22,497 nt of DNA from Clostridium sp. GTDB taxonomy: Bacteria; Bacillota; Clostridia; Lachnospirales; Lachnospiraceae. This document shows, piece by piece, positions 15,404 to 22,497 of the stretch; position 1 is the first letter of the stretch, and each line of letters opens with the position of its first letter. The notes beneath the pieces are model-generated. The model was not told the DNA's origin. It worked only from the letters and a program-made list of their open reading frames with translations, and searched no databases. The position numbers were made by a program, and so were the translations under genes. The stretch covers positions 1 to 22,497 of the forward strand of contig JAMPFS010000045.1 of the NCBI GenBank assembly GCA_023664325.1, given 5' to 3'.

Positions 15404-16768
15404 CTACTCGATATCATTTTCGTCAAATACATCACCGCATTCCGGACAGAACTTTGGCGGATTCTTTGGATCTTCCGGCTGCCAGCCGCATTTATCACAA
15501 CGGTATAGCGGAGCGCCGGCAGGTTTTTTTGCGCCGCATTCCGGACAGAATTTACCCTGGTTGACTGCACCGCAGGAACAAGTCCAGCCCTCTTTCGGAG
15601 CAGGCTTGGCAGCGCCGCATTCGACACAGAACTTTCCGGTATTGACAGCGCCGCAGGAGCAAGTCCATGTGCTGTCGGCAGGCGCCGCAGCTTCCGGTGC
15701 GGAAGGAGCAGATGCCGGTGCTGTTGGTGTTGGACTTGCCGGAGGCGTTGTCTGCTGCTGCCCCATTGCAAACAGGGAATTAGCATCCATGCCGCCAGCC
15801 ATATTTGCCATGTTCATTCCGGCAAATGCCATCATCGGGCCGGTTGATGTATTGGAAGCCGCTGATTTCATAGCCTCTGCCTGGGCGCCAACCAGCGTTG
15901 CGGCTGCCATATTTGGATTGCGGAGCACAGCCGTTTTCTGAAGCTCCTTTATCATTGCCTCGTCTTCTTCGGATGCCTTAATCGTATTGATGCCGAAGGA
16001 GATGATTTTCATACCCCTGAGAGATCCCCATTTTTCGGATAACTCTGCATTTAATGCATCTGCAAGCTCTTTCGTATGCGCCGGTACAGCGCTGTAGCGG
16101 ATGCCCATTGCCGAAATTTGTGCAAATGCCGGCTGAAGGGCAGTCATTAATTCTGTCTTTAACATGCTGTCAATTTTATCTTTTGTAAATTCGTCTCTTA
16201 CATTGGCACAGACATTTTTATAAAAGAGGAGTGGATCAAAAATCTGATAGGAATACTCACCGTTACACCGGACAGAAATGTCTACATCCAAGCCGATATT
16301 GGCATCCACGACCCGGAATGGAACCGGCTGTGCCGTACCGTATCGGTTTCCCATAATCTCTTTGGTATTGAAGTAATACACTCTCTGGTCTTTGCCGGGA
16401 TTTCCGCCAAAGGTAAAACGTTTACCAATCTGGGCAAAGGTTTTACCGAGGTTCTCACCTAAATTGCCATACAGCAAACTCGGCTCTGATGAGGTGTCAT
16501 ATAAGAATTCACCCGCCTCCGCACAAAACTCTACGATTTCCCCTTGGTCAACAATAATCATACATTGACCTTCATTGACGACAATAACAGATCCGTTGGT
16601 GATAATGTTTTCATTTCCCTCGTTGTTCGAGCCAAATCTGCTGGAGGTCTTTTTTTGCCCCTTCGTCATTAATACATCTTCTTCTAAGGAATCACAGTAA
16701 AAAAACTCCTTCCACTGGTCAACTGCAACACCCTTGATTGCTCCTTTGATTGCTTTGATTAATCCCAT
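15404..16768 (-). CDS. SPFH-domain protein with three C-terminal zinc ribbons, YdjI-like
   Basis: A 454-residue soluble protein. Residues about 20-300 are an SPFH-like ("virion core" annotated) domain resembling B. subtilis YdjI; a glycine- and methionine-rich stretch (MMAFAGMNMANMAGGM) and a Pro/Ala/Ser/Thr linker follow. The tail holds three zinc ribbons: about 369-385, about 396-407 and about 424-445. The first two are near copies (WTCSCGAVN-GKFC-ECG). No membrane segment is visible. AAGGAG lies 6 nt before the ATG. It is first in the operon with the YdjG- and YdjH-like genes, 26 nt ahead of the next. The family is linked to membrane microdomain or envelope-stress functions in Bacillus, working with a PspA-like partner (YdjF), which is absent at this locus. 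Function here is inference. Confidence 0.8.
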   Translation of the reverse strand: MGLIKAIKGAIKGVAVDQWKEFFYCDSLEEDVLMTKGQKKTSSRFGSNNEGNENIITNGSVIVVNEGQCMIIVDQGEIVEFCAEAGEFLYDTSSEPSLLYGNLGENLGKTFAQIGKRFTFGGNPGKDQRVYYFNTKEIMGNRYGTAQPVPFRVVDANIGLDVDISVRCNGEYSYQIFDPLLFYKNVCANVRDEFTKDKIDSMLKTELMTALQPAFAQISAMGIRYSAVPAHTKELADALNAELSEKWGSLRGMKIISFGINTIKASEEDEAMIKELQKTAVLRNPNMAAATLVGAQAEAMKSAASNTSTGPMMAFAGMNMANMAGGMDANSLFAMGQQQTTPPASPTPTAPASAPSAPEAAAPADSTWTCSCGAVNTGKFCVECGAAKPAPKEGWTCSCGAVNQGKFCPECGAKKPAGAPLYRCDKCGWQPEDPKNPPKFCPECGDVFDENDIE

Positions 16769-16862
16769 AACTTTCTCCTTTTCATTCTATTGTAAAAATA
16801 GTACAGGCAGTGTTTCTTTCTATGTATATGACCAACAAAGAAGAAACATTACGCATATAACA

Positions 16863-16891
16863 ATTATACCTTTTTCGTCGAAAAATGTCTA
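16863..16891 (-). promoter_or_regulatory. Promoter of the ydjI-like operon
   Basis: On the minus strand, TAGACA (-35, 16891-16886), a 17-nt spacer and TATAAT (-10, 16868-16863). The -35 matches consensus at 5 of 6 and the -10 at 6 of 6. No SigW-type pair (TGAAAC with CGTA) is placed correctly here, so a housekeeping sigma is likely. Confidence 0.75.
16871..16885. promoter_or_regulatory. Perfect palindrome in the spacer of the ydjI-like promoter
   Basis: TTTTTCG-T-CGAAAAA is a perfect 7-bp dyad around one base. It fills nearly all of the 17-nt spacer between the -35 and -10 hexamers, where a bound protein would block or reshape RNA polymerase binding. The owner of the site is not known. Confidence 0.5.
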
Positions 16892-17034
16892 TCATTATCG
16901 CAACGTGTGGCAAAAACTGGTTTTCCACATTTTAAGTGGCGGATAAATGGAAGAAAACAGCTTTTTAGGGATTAGATTTTCACCGGAACGTATAAAATAT
17001 GGATAGCAAGAGTGTTTAAGAAAGGGGCTTTGGC

Positions 17035-18126
17035 ATGGAAAGTCGAATTGCGTTACCAAAAACAAATGAAAATGGATATTATGAAATCCGCTTAGAGAGT
17101 ATTGGCGGGCTTGGTGCCAATCTCTGTGGAAAAATGCTGGGGGAGCTGGGTGCAGTATATATGGGGTTAAATGCTGCCAGTTTTTCCAGTTATGGTTCGG
17201 AAAAGAGGGGATCACCGGTAAAGGCATTTATACGCTACAGTGACAGGGATACCGAGATTGGCATTAATTCACCGGTTGAGGCACCACATATTCTAGGTCT
17301 TTTCCATGAGGCAATGATAGGCAAAAGCGCCGTGATCGCCGGGGTGACAGAGGATACTGACATCGTGATGAATACGGATGCATCACCGGAGGAAATCCGT
17401 CAGAAAATGAAGCTTTATGCGGGAACCGTTTACTGTGTAGATGCTTTGAAAATTGCGTTGGAGTCCAAAACCAGAATCAATATGGTGATGTTAGGCGCCA
17501 TTGCAAAAGTATCCGGGTTTATACCGTTAGAGGCAGTGTTTACGATTGCAAGGGAAACCATAGGGAAAAAATATCCTGCCATGCTTGAGGCGAATTTGAC
17601 CGGGATCAGGCGGGGGTATGAGGAGCTTACAGGCAGGCAGTTTGCACCGGATGCATTCGAGTATATTCCGTACCGGGAGGTCTGCAATGAGTGGGGATAT
17701 GCCAATGCGCCTTATGGCGGAGTCAACCCCTGTTTTGGCTCAACTGTGTCAAATGACCTTTCTGCTTCCCGGGAAGGGTATATCCCTTTATTTATTAAGG
17801 AACGCTGCATCAACTGCGGTCTGTGCGATACAACATGCCCGGATATGGTATTCCAGTTTGCAAAGGGCGAGTATAAGGGGAAGGAAACAATGGTAAATAT
17901 GGGATTGGATTACAATCATTGCAAGGGCTGCCTGCGGTGTGTAGATGTATGTCCGACAAATGCCCTGGTAATGGGAGCAGAGAGGGAGCATCCCAATCCC
18001 CAATTTGCTATGCAAAACCGGGATTTGCTGCCTGAGGGCATGGAATATGACGAGGTTGGCGCCAATTCCTATGTAACCAGTGAGTCCTATTTGACAGAAA
18101 ACAGAGTGGATGGAGGGCTGATGTGA
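17035..18126 (+). CDS. 2-oxoacid:ferredoxin oxidoreductase, fused gamma and delta (ferredoxin) subunits
   Basis: A 363-residue protein. Residues about 15-195 are the gamma-subunit domain, with GGLGAN (24-29) and the SSYGSEKRGSP segment (51-61). Residues 250-310 form a bacterial-type 2[4Fe-4S] ferredoxin (delta) domain: C258, C261, C264, C268 and C296, C299, C302, C306. It accepts electrons from the catalytic half and passes them to ferredoxin. AAAGGGG lies 7 nt upstream of ATG. The gene ends in TGATG, where its stop overlaps the ATG of the alpha-beta gene by one base, so coupled translation is likely. Substrate class (pyruvate, 2-ketoisovalerate, 2-oxoglutarate or aryl pyruvate) cannot be fixed from sequence. 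A -10-like TATAAAAT at 16991 may serve as the promoter, but its -35 is poor. Confidence 0.9.
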   Translation: MESRIALPKTNENGYYEIRLESIGGLGANLCGKMLGELGAVYMGLNAASFSSYGSEKRGSPVKAFIRYSDRDTEIGINSPVEAPHILGLFHEAMIGKSAVIAGVTEDTDIVMNTDASPEEIRQKMKLYAGTVYCVDALKIALESKTRINMVMLGAIAKVSGFIPLEAVFTIARETIGKKYPAMLEANLTGIRRGYEELTGRQFAPDAFEYIPYREVCNEWGYANAPYGGVNPCFGSTVSNDLSASREGYIPLFIKERCINCGLCDTTCPDMVFQFAKGEYKGKETMVNMGLDYNHCKGCLRCVDVCPTNALVMGAEREHPNPQFAMQNRDLLPEGMEYDEVGANSYVTSESYLTENRVDGGLM

Positions 18127-20405
18127 TGGAAGAACAGCAGATTTTATTTGAGAGTGGAAACGAATTGGCAGCATATGCCGCCAAACAGATAAATTACCAC
18201 GTCATGGGTTATTATCCGATTACCCCCTCTACGCAGATTGCAGAGCTTTTAGACCAGATGAAAGCGGATGGGGAGCATGATATTTCCCTGATCGCAGCAG
18301 AGGGGGAACACAGCGCAGCAGGGATCTGCTATGGCGCTGCTGCCGGAGGAGGCAGGGTGTTTAACGCTACCAGCGCAAATGGTCTTTTATATGCGTTAGA
18401 ACAGCTTCCGGTACAGTCGGGAACGAGATTTCCAATGGTGATGAATGTGGCATGCCGTACCGTATCCGGGCCGCTTTGTATCAAAGGGGATCACAGTGAT
18501 ATCATGTATACCCTGAACACAGGATGGCTGATTTTATTTGCCAATACACCGCAGGAAGTATATGATTTTAACCTTTGCGCATTAAAGCTGGCAGAGCAGG
18601 TAAAGCTTCCTGCTATCGTTGGATTTGACGGTTTTTTCACAAGCCACCAGAAACGGAACAGCGTGGTGTTTGCAGATGATAAAACGGTACAGGGATTTAT
18701 TGGCAGATATGAGGCAGAGTATTCTGCGCTGGATTTGGAGCATCCCGTATCCATTGGGTCTTATATGAATGAGCCGGATATTCTGAATAACAAATATCAG
18801 CTTCACATGGCGATGGAGCAGGCGCATCAGGCATTGCCGGGTATTTTTGAGGAGTTTTGCGGGTTGTCCGGCAGGCAGTATGGGATGGTGGAAGAATATC
18901 GGACGGAAGATGCCGAAGTATTGTTGTTTATTCTAGGTTCCGCCTACCATACAGCGAAAGTTGCAGTGGATAAGCTGCGGAAAAAGGGCAGAAAGGCAGG
19001 TGTGTTCACCACGAAGCTGTTACGGCCTTACCCGGCGGACGAGCTTTTTGAAATCTGTAAAAATGCAGGCACGATTGTTGTGGCAGACCGCCAGGACAGC
19101 TATGGGGCAAAAGGGGGCAACCTCTCCCTTGAGTTAAGGGCGATGCTGCAGGAAAAACAGGCGAAGTGCAGGGTGCTTGCACGGATTTATGGCTTAGGTG
19201 GAAGAGATTTCTATGAGGCAGATGCAGAGGAAATGCTGCTGTTAGGATATGAGAAGGATGCCAAAAACTTTGATTATACGGGAGTTTATCCCGGTAATGA
19301 AGCGTTTCAAGCAGCGAATTATTTTGCTCCGATTACAGAGGAACGGGCAGCGCCGGGCTGTACACAGGCAGAAGTGATAAAGGAATCGGAAACGGCGCAA
19401 AAGCCCGGGGAAGAAGAGAAATTCACGAATCCCGGTTGTGCCAGGGTAATGGTGCAGGGGGGCAGACTCAATGAGGTCACTGCAATGCCAAAGCGGTTAG
19501 CACCCGGCCACGGTGCCTGCCCCGGCTGTGGGATTCCGGTCAATGTCAATTTGCTGCTAACGGGAATCGAGGGAAATGTCGTCCTGTTATTCCAGACCGG
19601 CTGCGGCATGGTGGTGACGACGGCATATCCAAAGACTGCATTTAAGGTGCCGTATATCCATAATCTTTTTCAGAATGGCGCTGCCACACTGTCGGGGCTG
19701 GTGGAGATGTTTCACGAAAGGCAGGCAAGGGGTGAGTATCCGAAAGGGGAAATCACATTTGTTATGGTCAGCGGTGATGGCGGAATGGATATCGGCATGG
19801 GTTCAGCGCTTGGAAGCGCAATCCGTAATGAGCGTATGATTATTTTTGAATATGATAACGGCGGATATATGAATACCGGTTATCAGTTGTCCTATTCCAC
19901 GCCAAAGGGAGCAAAGAGCGCAACCTCCCATGTGGGGGAGCAGCAGTATGGCAAACAGTTCTTTCATAAGGATTCCCCTATGCTGATGGCGGCAACCAAC
20001 CTGCCGTATGTGGCGACGGCAGCAGAATCCAATCCGGCAGATTTTATAAGGAAAGCGGCAAAGGCAAAGCTTTATGCCAATGAATATGGAACGGCATATA
20101 TCAAGGCATTGTCGGCATGTCCGCTCAACTGGAATGATAAGCCGAATACAGAGCGCAGAGTAATTGCGGCGGCTGTGGACAGCTGTTATTTCCCGTTGTT
20201 TGAAATTGAAAACGGCATTACGTCTTTGAGTTATAATCCGGAGAACATGAAGAAAAAGATACCGGTGATTGACTGGCTTACCATGATGGGAAGGACAAAG
20301 CATCTTGCAAAAGCGCCATATCAGGATGTTGTGGCGGAGATTCAGCTTGAGGTGGACAGAAGATGGGAACGGTTGAAAGCCAGAGCAGAACACCCACTCT
20401 TATGA
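18126..20405 (+). CDS. 2-oxoacid:ferredoxin oxidoreductase, fused alpha and beta (TPP-binding) subunits
   Basis: A 759-residue fusion. The alpha part (about 1-400) has GYYPITPST (28-36), the EGEHSAA segment and RTVSGP. A linker of about 55 residues, rich in Glu, Ala and Pro, carries two PGC triplets. The beta part (about 455-735) has GHGACPGCG (two Cys), FQTGCG and LSACPLNW for the proximal [4Fe-4S] cluster, and the TPP site GDGG (about 549-552) with DNGGYMNTG. It decarboxylates a 2-oxoacid with coenzyme A, producing acyl-CoA, CO2 and reduced ferredoxin. The start is ATG at 18126, not the GTG at 18123, because GGAGGG lies 8 nt upstream. The order alpha then beta in one chain, with gamma-delta in another, is unusual. 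Substrate undetermined. Confidence 0.9.
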   Translation: MEEQQILFESGNELAAYAAKQINYHVMGYYPITPSTQIAELLDQMKADGEHDISLIAAEGEHSAAGICYGAAAGGGRVFNATSANGLLYALEQLPVQSGTRFPMVMNVACRTVSGPLCIKGDHSDIMYTLNTGWLILFANTPQEVYDFNLCALKLAEQVKLPAIVGFDGFFTSHQKRNSVVFADDKTVQGFIGRYEAEYSALDLEHPVSIGSYMNEPDILNNKYQLHMAMEQAHQALPGIFEEFCGLSGRQYGMVEEYRTEDAEVLLFILGSAYHTAKVAVDKLRKKGRKAGVFTTKLLRPYPADELFEICKNAGTIVVADRQDSYGAKGGNLSLELRAMLQEKQAKCRVLARIYGLGGRDFYEADAEEMLLLGYEKDAKNFDYTGVYPGNEAFQAANYFAPITEERAAPGCTQAEVIKESETAQKPGEEEKFTNPGCARVMVQGGRLNEVTAMPKRLAPGHGACPGCGIPVNVNLLLTGIEGNVVLLFQTGCGMVVTTAYPKTAFKVPYIHNLFQNGAATLSGLVEMFHERQARGEYPKGEITFVMVSGDGGMDIGMGSALGSAIRNERMIIFEYDNGGYMNTGYQLSYSTPKGAKSATSHVGEQQYGKQFFHKDSPMLMAATNLPYVATAAESNPADFIRKAAKAKLYANEYGTAYIKALSACPLNWNDKPNTERRVIAAAVDSCYFPLFEIENGITSLSYNPENMKKKIPVIDWLTMMGRTKHLAKAPYQDVVAEIQLEVDRRWERLKARAEHPLL

Positions 20406-20415
20406 TGAGTGGGTG
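20391..20415. terminator. Perfect hairpin spanning the alpha-beta gene stop codon
   Basis: CACCCACTC (20391-20399) pairs perfectly with GAGTGGGTG (20407-20415) around a 7-nt loop that contains the stop codon TGA (20403-20405). It lies between convergent genes, 19 bp from the chemotaxis gene stop. There is no T-run on the plus strand (GAAAAATG follows), so intrinsic termination is doubtful; it could work on either strand or protect the transcript end. Confidence 0.45.
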
Positions 20416-20433
20416 GAAAAATGTGATAAATAT

Positions 20434-22143
20434 CTACTCTACACTGTTTTTAGTCAGTTCAAAGTGGCTTACAAGCTGATCTAACATTGCAGCCTGTGCG
20501 GATAACTGCTCACTGGTTGCGGATGCCTCTTCCGCAGTTGCCGCATTGCTTTCTACGACTTCCGAAATCTGATTGATACCCATTTCAGCCTGCCGCATGG
20601 CCTCGGCTTGTTCTTCCATCATGACTTTTAAGTTCTTTGAGAAGGCGGCAATCTGCTTGATACCGTCTACTACGGATTCAATGGCGCTTGATGCGTGATC
20701 TGCCACGCTGTTTCCTTTGGCAACTTCCCGGATGGAAGCCTCAATCAATTCTCTTGTGTCCACTGCTGCCTTTGCGCTTTGATCCGCTAAATCCCGAATC
20801 TGATCTGCTACCACGGCAAAGCCGCGTCCTGATTCGCCTGCCCGGGCAGCCTCTATGGAGGCATTCAGTGACAGAAGATTTGTCTGGGCTGCAATAGATT
20901 CGATTTCTGTGATGATATCACCAATTTTTGTGGAGGCATCACTGATTTGTTCCATAGCAGCCATCATCGTATCCATTTCCTGCCGGCTTTGATCAGCCTT
21001 GTCTGCATACTCCTGTGATTTATTATAAGATTCATTTGCACTCTGTGCCGTTTGTTCCATAGTTTCCGTAATATCAGAAATGGACAGATGCAAATCGGCT
21101 ACTGCATGTGCCTGATCGGTAGCGCCTTCCGCAAGACATTGTGCAGCATTGGCAAGTTCTTCCGAACCGGCGGATACCTGCTTAGAGGCATCATCAATGG
21201 ATAATAATGTCTCTGTCATTTGATCTCTTAATTGACGCATGGATTCATATAATTTTTGAAAATCCCCCGTATACCGTTCAGCGACCTTTGACCGGACGGT
21301 ATAGTTGCCGGATGCCATCTCACCTAATACTTCACCGATATCGAATATAATGGTGTCGAGGTTATCCGCCATTTCCCTTGCATCTTTTTCCATATGCTCC
21401 ACTTCATCCCCTGTCTCCACCATAGGGAAAGGTGAGCCAAGATCTCCGGCTGCAAATGTTTTAAGACGTTCACCCAGTTTTTCCAGAGGAACAGAGATTC
21501 TTCTTGCAATTTTTCTTCCAATTTTAGTGGAGGTTACCATTGCGATTGCAATTACCGCCAAGATTGCGACCACAAGAATCCATTGGATAATCATCAGTGT
21601 TTTTGCAAGATGGTTTCCTTCATTGACCTTTACATCCAATAGTTCTTCTAACTTACTATAAATACTGTTATAAGAAGCGGTTAGTTCGGAGAGGGCCAAT
21701 TCCTGTGCCTGCACGCAGAGCGCACGGTCTGTTGTTGCTCCCAACTCCATTATTTTAGCATCCAGTTCCCAATAATCATTAAGCTCCGCTTTAATTGCAT
21801 CATATGTTTTTCTGCCCTCTTCGGAGACGATCGTGTTTTCGACTTCTGCCAGACATTCATTAAATATAATGATGGTTTCATCATGCTGTTTTACTGCGGT
21901 ATCAATGGCATCCTGGCTGTCGTAACCGATTGCCGCCCGAAGGGATGAACGGATATCCGCAAATTCAAACATGGCTCGTCCGATATCTCCCTGTGCAAAA
22001 CCAAAGTTATGCAGTGCATAAGAATATCGACTGGAGATGACGATCAGGGCAATGACGCCTAATATGGCGGCTGCTGCGGTGATAGTCGATACTTTAAAAA
22101 TAGAGACTGTTAGTTTCTTTTCAATATTTTCGTTTTTGTTCAT
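20434..22143 (-). CDS. Methyl-accepting chemotaxis protein
   Basis: A 569-residue transducer. TM1 is at about 13-37; an external helical domain of about 145 residues (four-helix-bundle type) follows; TM2 is at about 182-204. A HAMP domain covers about 205-258 and a second HAMP-like segment about 265-310. The signalling domain runs to the end. Its tip (IAAQTNLLSLNASIEAARAG at 417-436, then GRGFAVVADQIRDLAD) is the conserved CheA/CheW contact. Several Gln/Glu-rich heptads suit methylation. There is no C-terminal CheR-binding pentapeptide (it ends LTKNSVE). GGGAGAG lies about 8 nt before the ATG. No other chemotaxis gene is in view. The ligand is unknown. Confidence 0.95.
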   Translation of the reverse strand: MNKNENIEKKLTVSIFKVSTITAAAAILGVIALIVISSRYSYALHNFGFAQGDIGRAMFEFADIRSSLRAAIGYDSQDAIDTAVKQHDETIIIFNECLAEVENTIVSEEGRKTYDAIKAELNDYWELDAKIMELGATTDRALCVQAQELALSELTASYNSIYSKLEELLDVKVNEGNHLAKTLMIIQWILVVAILAVIAIAMVTSTKIGRKIARRISVPLEKLGERLKTFAAGDLGSPFPMVETGDEVEHMEKDAREMADNLDTIIFDIGEVLGEMASGNYTVRSKVAERYTGDFQKLYESMRQLRDQMTETLLSIDDASKQVSAGSEELANAAQCLAEGATDQAHAVADLHLSISDITETMEQTAQSANESYNKSQEYADKADQSRQEMDTMMAAMEQISDASTKIGDIITEIESIAAQTNLLSLNASIEAARAGESGRGFAVVADQIRDLADQSAKAAVDTRELIEASIREVAKGNSVADHASSAIESVVDGIKQIAAFSKNLKVMMEEQAEAMRQAEMGINQISEVVESNAATAEEASATSEQLSAQAAMLDQLVSHFELTKNSVE

Positions 22144-22395
22144 TCTAAAAACTCTCCCATCTGTTGCGTAGCAACTATTTTTTGATGCATAGTCAAATAG
22201 CAGCTTCTGTTATTACCTTTTGTTTGTAGCATACTGGAAAATTTAGGTTTCAAAGATGTGAACCACATTTGATTAAAAAGACGTTCCAGAGTTTTTGATG
22301 GGGGTTCATAGATTGAAATGTAAATTTTAAAATATGGCATAACTCCAAGTGTTGCATGAAATAGCAGTTAGCATCTATTTTGATTTTCAGAGAGT

Positions 22396-22423
22396 ATTAT
22401 ACTATCTTTTGTCGAAATGTCAA
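22396..22423 (-). promoter_or_regulatory. Promoter of the chemotaxis gene with a leader of about 245 nt
   Basis: On the minus strand, TTGACA (22423-22418), a 16-nt spacer and TATAAT (22401-22396): both hexamers are consensus. Transcription would begin near 22389, leaving a leader of about 245 nt. The leader contains a small hairpin, GTTGC-loop-GCAAC (22163-22175), just upstream of the ribosome site. I recognise no riboswitch class in it. Confidence 0.75.
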
Positions 22424-22497
22424 TGATTTTGAGACCTTCTTGCAGGGCAACAGCATTTACTTTTTTTAAAATATATGTAAAATATAAGTTATGAAAA
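22424..22497. other. AT-rich sequence to the window end
   Basis: No gene is visible. The last 30 bases are very AT-rich, with TAAAAT/TATAAG-like sequences that could be the promoter of a rightward gene beyond the window. Too little is present to decide. Confidence 0.3.

Noticed and set aside
15177..15941. A 254-codon plus-strand frame opposite the zinc-ribbon genes
   Set aside because: It covers the low-complexity Ala/Pro and ribbon-coding region on the other strand, spans two genes, and shows no family pattern.
20391..20415. Strong intrinsic terminator call for the oxidoreductase operon
   Set aside because: The stem is perfect but no T-run follows on the plus strand, so I kept it only as a low-confidence hairpin.
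22140..22340. A 66-residue minus-strand frame upstream of the chemotaxis gene as a real gene
   Set aside because: GGAG is only 2 nt from its ATG, the composition is not typical, and no family is recognised. Kept only as an observation on the leader.

Overview
This window looks like a chromosomal segment of a Gram-positive anaerobe of class Clostridia, most likely a Lachnospiraceae-type gut bacterium. The evidence is strong AGGAGG-type ribosome binding sites, extended -10 promoters (TGnTATAAT), a huge secreted protein with BspA-like leucine-rich repeats, a ferredoxin-dependent 2-oxoacid oxidoreductase, and a ydjGHI-like gene set. The taxonomic call is inference. No rRNA, tRNA, CRISPR array, insertion sequence or phage gene was seen.

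Layout. (1) 1-302: tail of an unidentified coiled-coil protein. (2) 427-7408: a signalling and surface module. A small HTH regulator (minus strand) is divergent from a membrane receptor-like Ser/Thr kinase (cytoplasmic kinase, one membrane span, external leucine-rich repeats). The kinase gene ends in a strong terminator and is followed by a 1365-residue secreted protein that also ends in leucine-rich repeats. The same palindrome, TGGGCA-N4-TGCCCA, lies in the HTH/kinase divergent region and in front of the surface-protein gene. Its spacing to an extended -10 is identical for the HTH and surface-protein genes and one helical turn longer for the kinase gene. This is the best candidate here for an undescribed regulatory circuit. 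(3) 7542-10101, minus: a metNIQ methionine ABC importer, with no S-box (SAM-I) riboswitch visible in its leader. (4) 10375-12432, plus: a YafJ/EgtC-like class II amidohydrolase followed by a stand-alone glutamate-cysteine ligase-like enzyme, and then cysteine synthase (12574-13509) on its own consensus promoter. Together they suggest gamma-glutamyl and cysteine thiol metabolism. (5) 13510-16768, minus: an SPFH/zinc-ribbon protein, a two-zinc-ribbon membrane protein and a membrane zinc-ribbon protein, matching B. subtilis ydjI, ydjG and ydjH but without the PspA-like ydjF at this locus. (6) 17035-20405, plus: a 2-oxoacid:ferredoxin oxidoreductase packaged as two fused polypeptides (gamma-delta and alpha-beta). 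(7) 20434-22143, minus: a methyl-accepting chemotaxis protein with a consensus-like promoter and a leader of about 245 nt.

How the parts fit. The HTH, kinase and surface protein probably form one regulon in which the external repeats of the kinase sense something at the cell surface. Importing methionine, making cysteine and gamma-glutamyl chemistry form a sulfur-amino-acid neighbourhood, although the genes are on different strands and promoters. The Ydj-like set is probably an envelope-stress or membrane-associated complex. The oxidoreductase feeds reduced ferredoxin into anaerobic energy metabolism.
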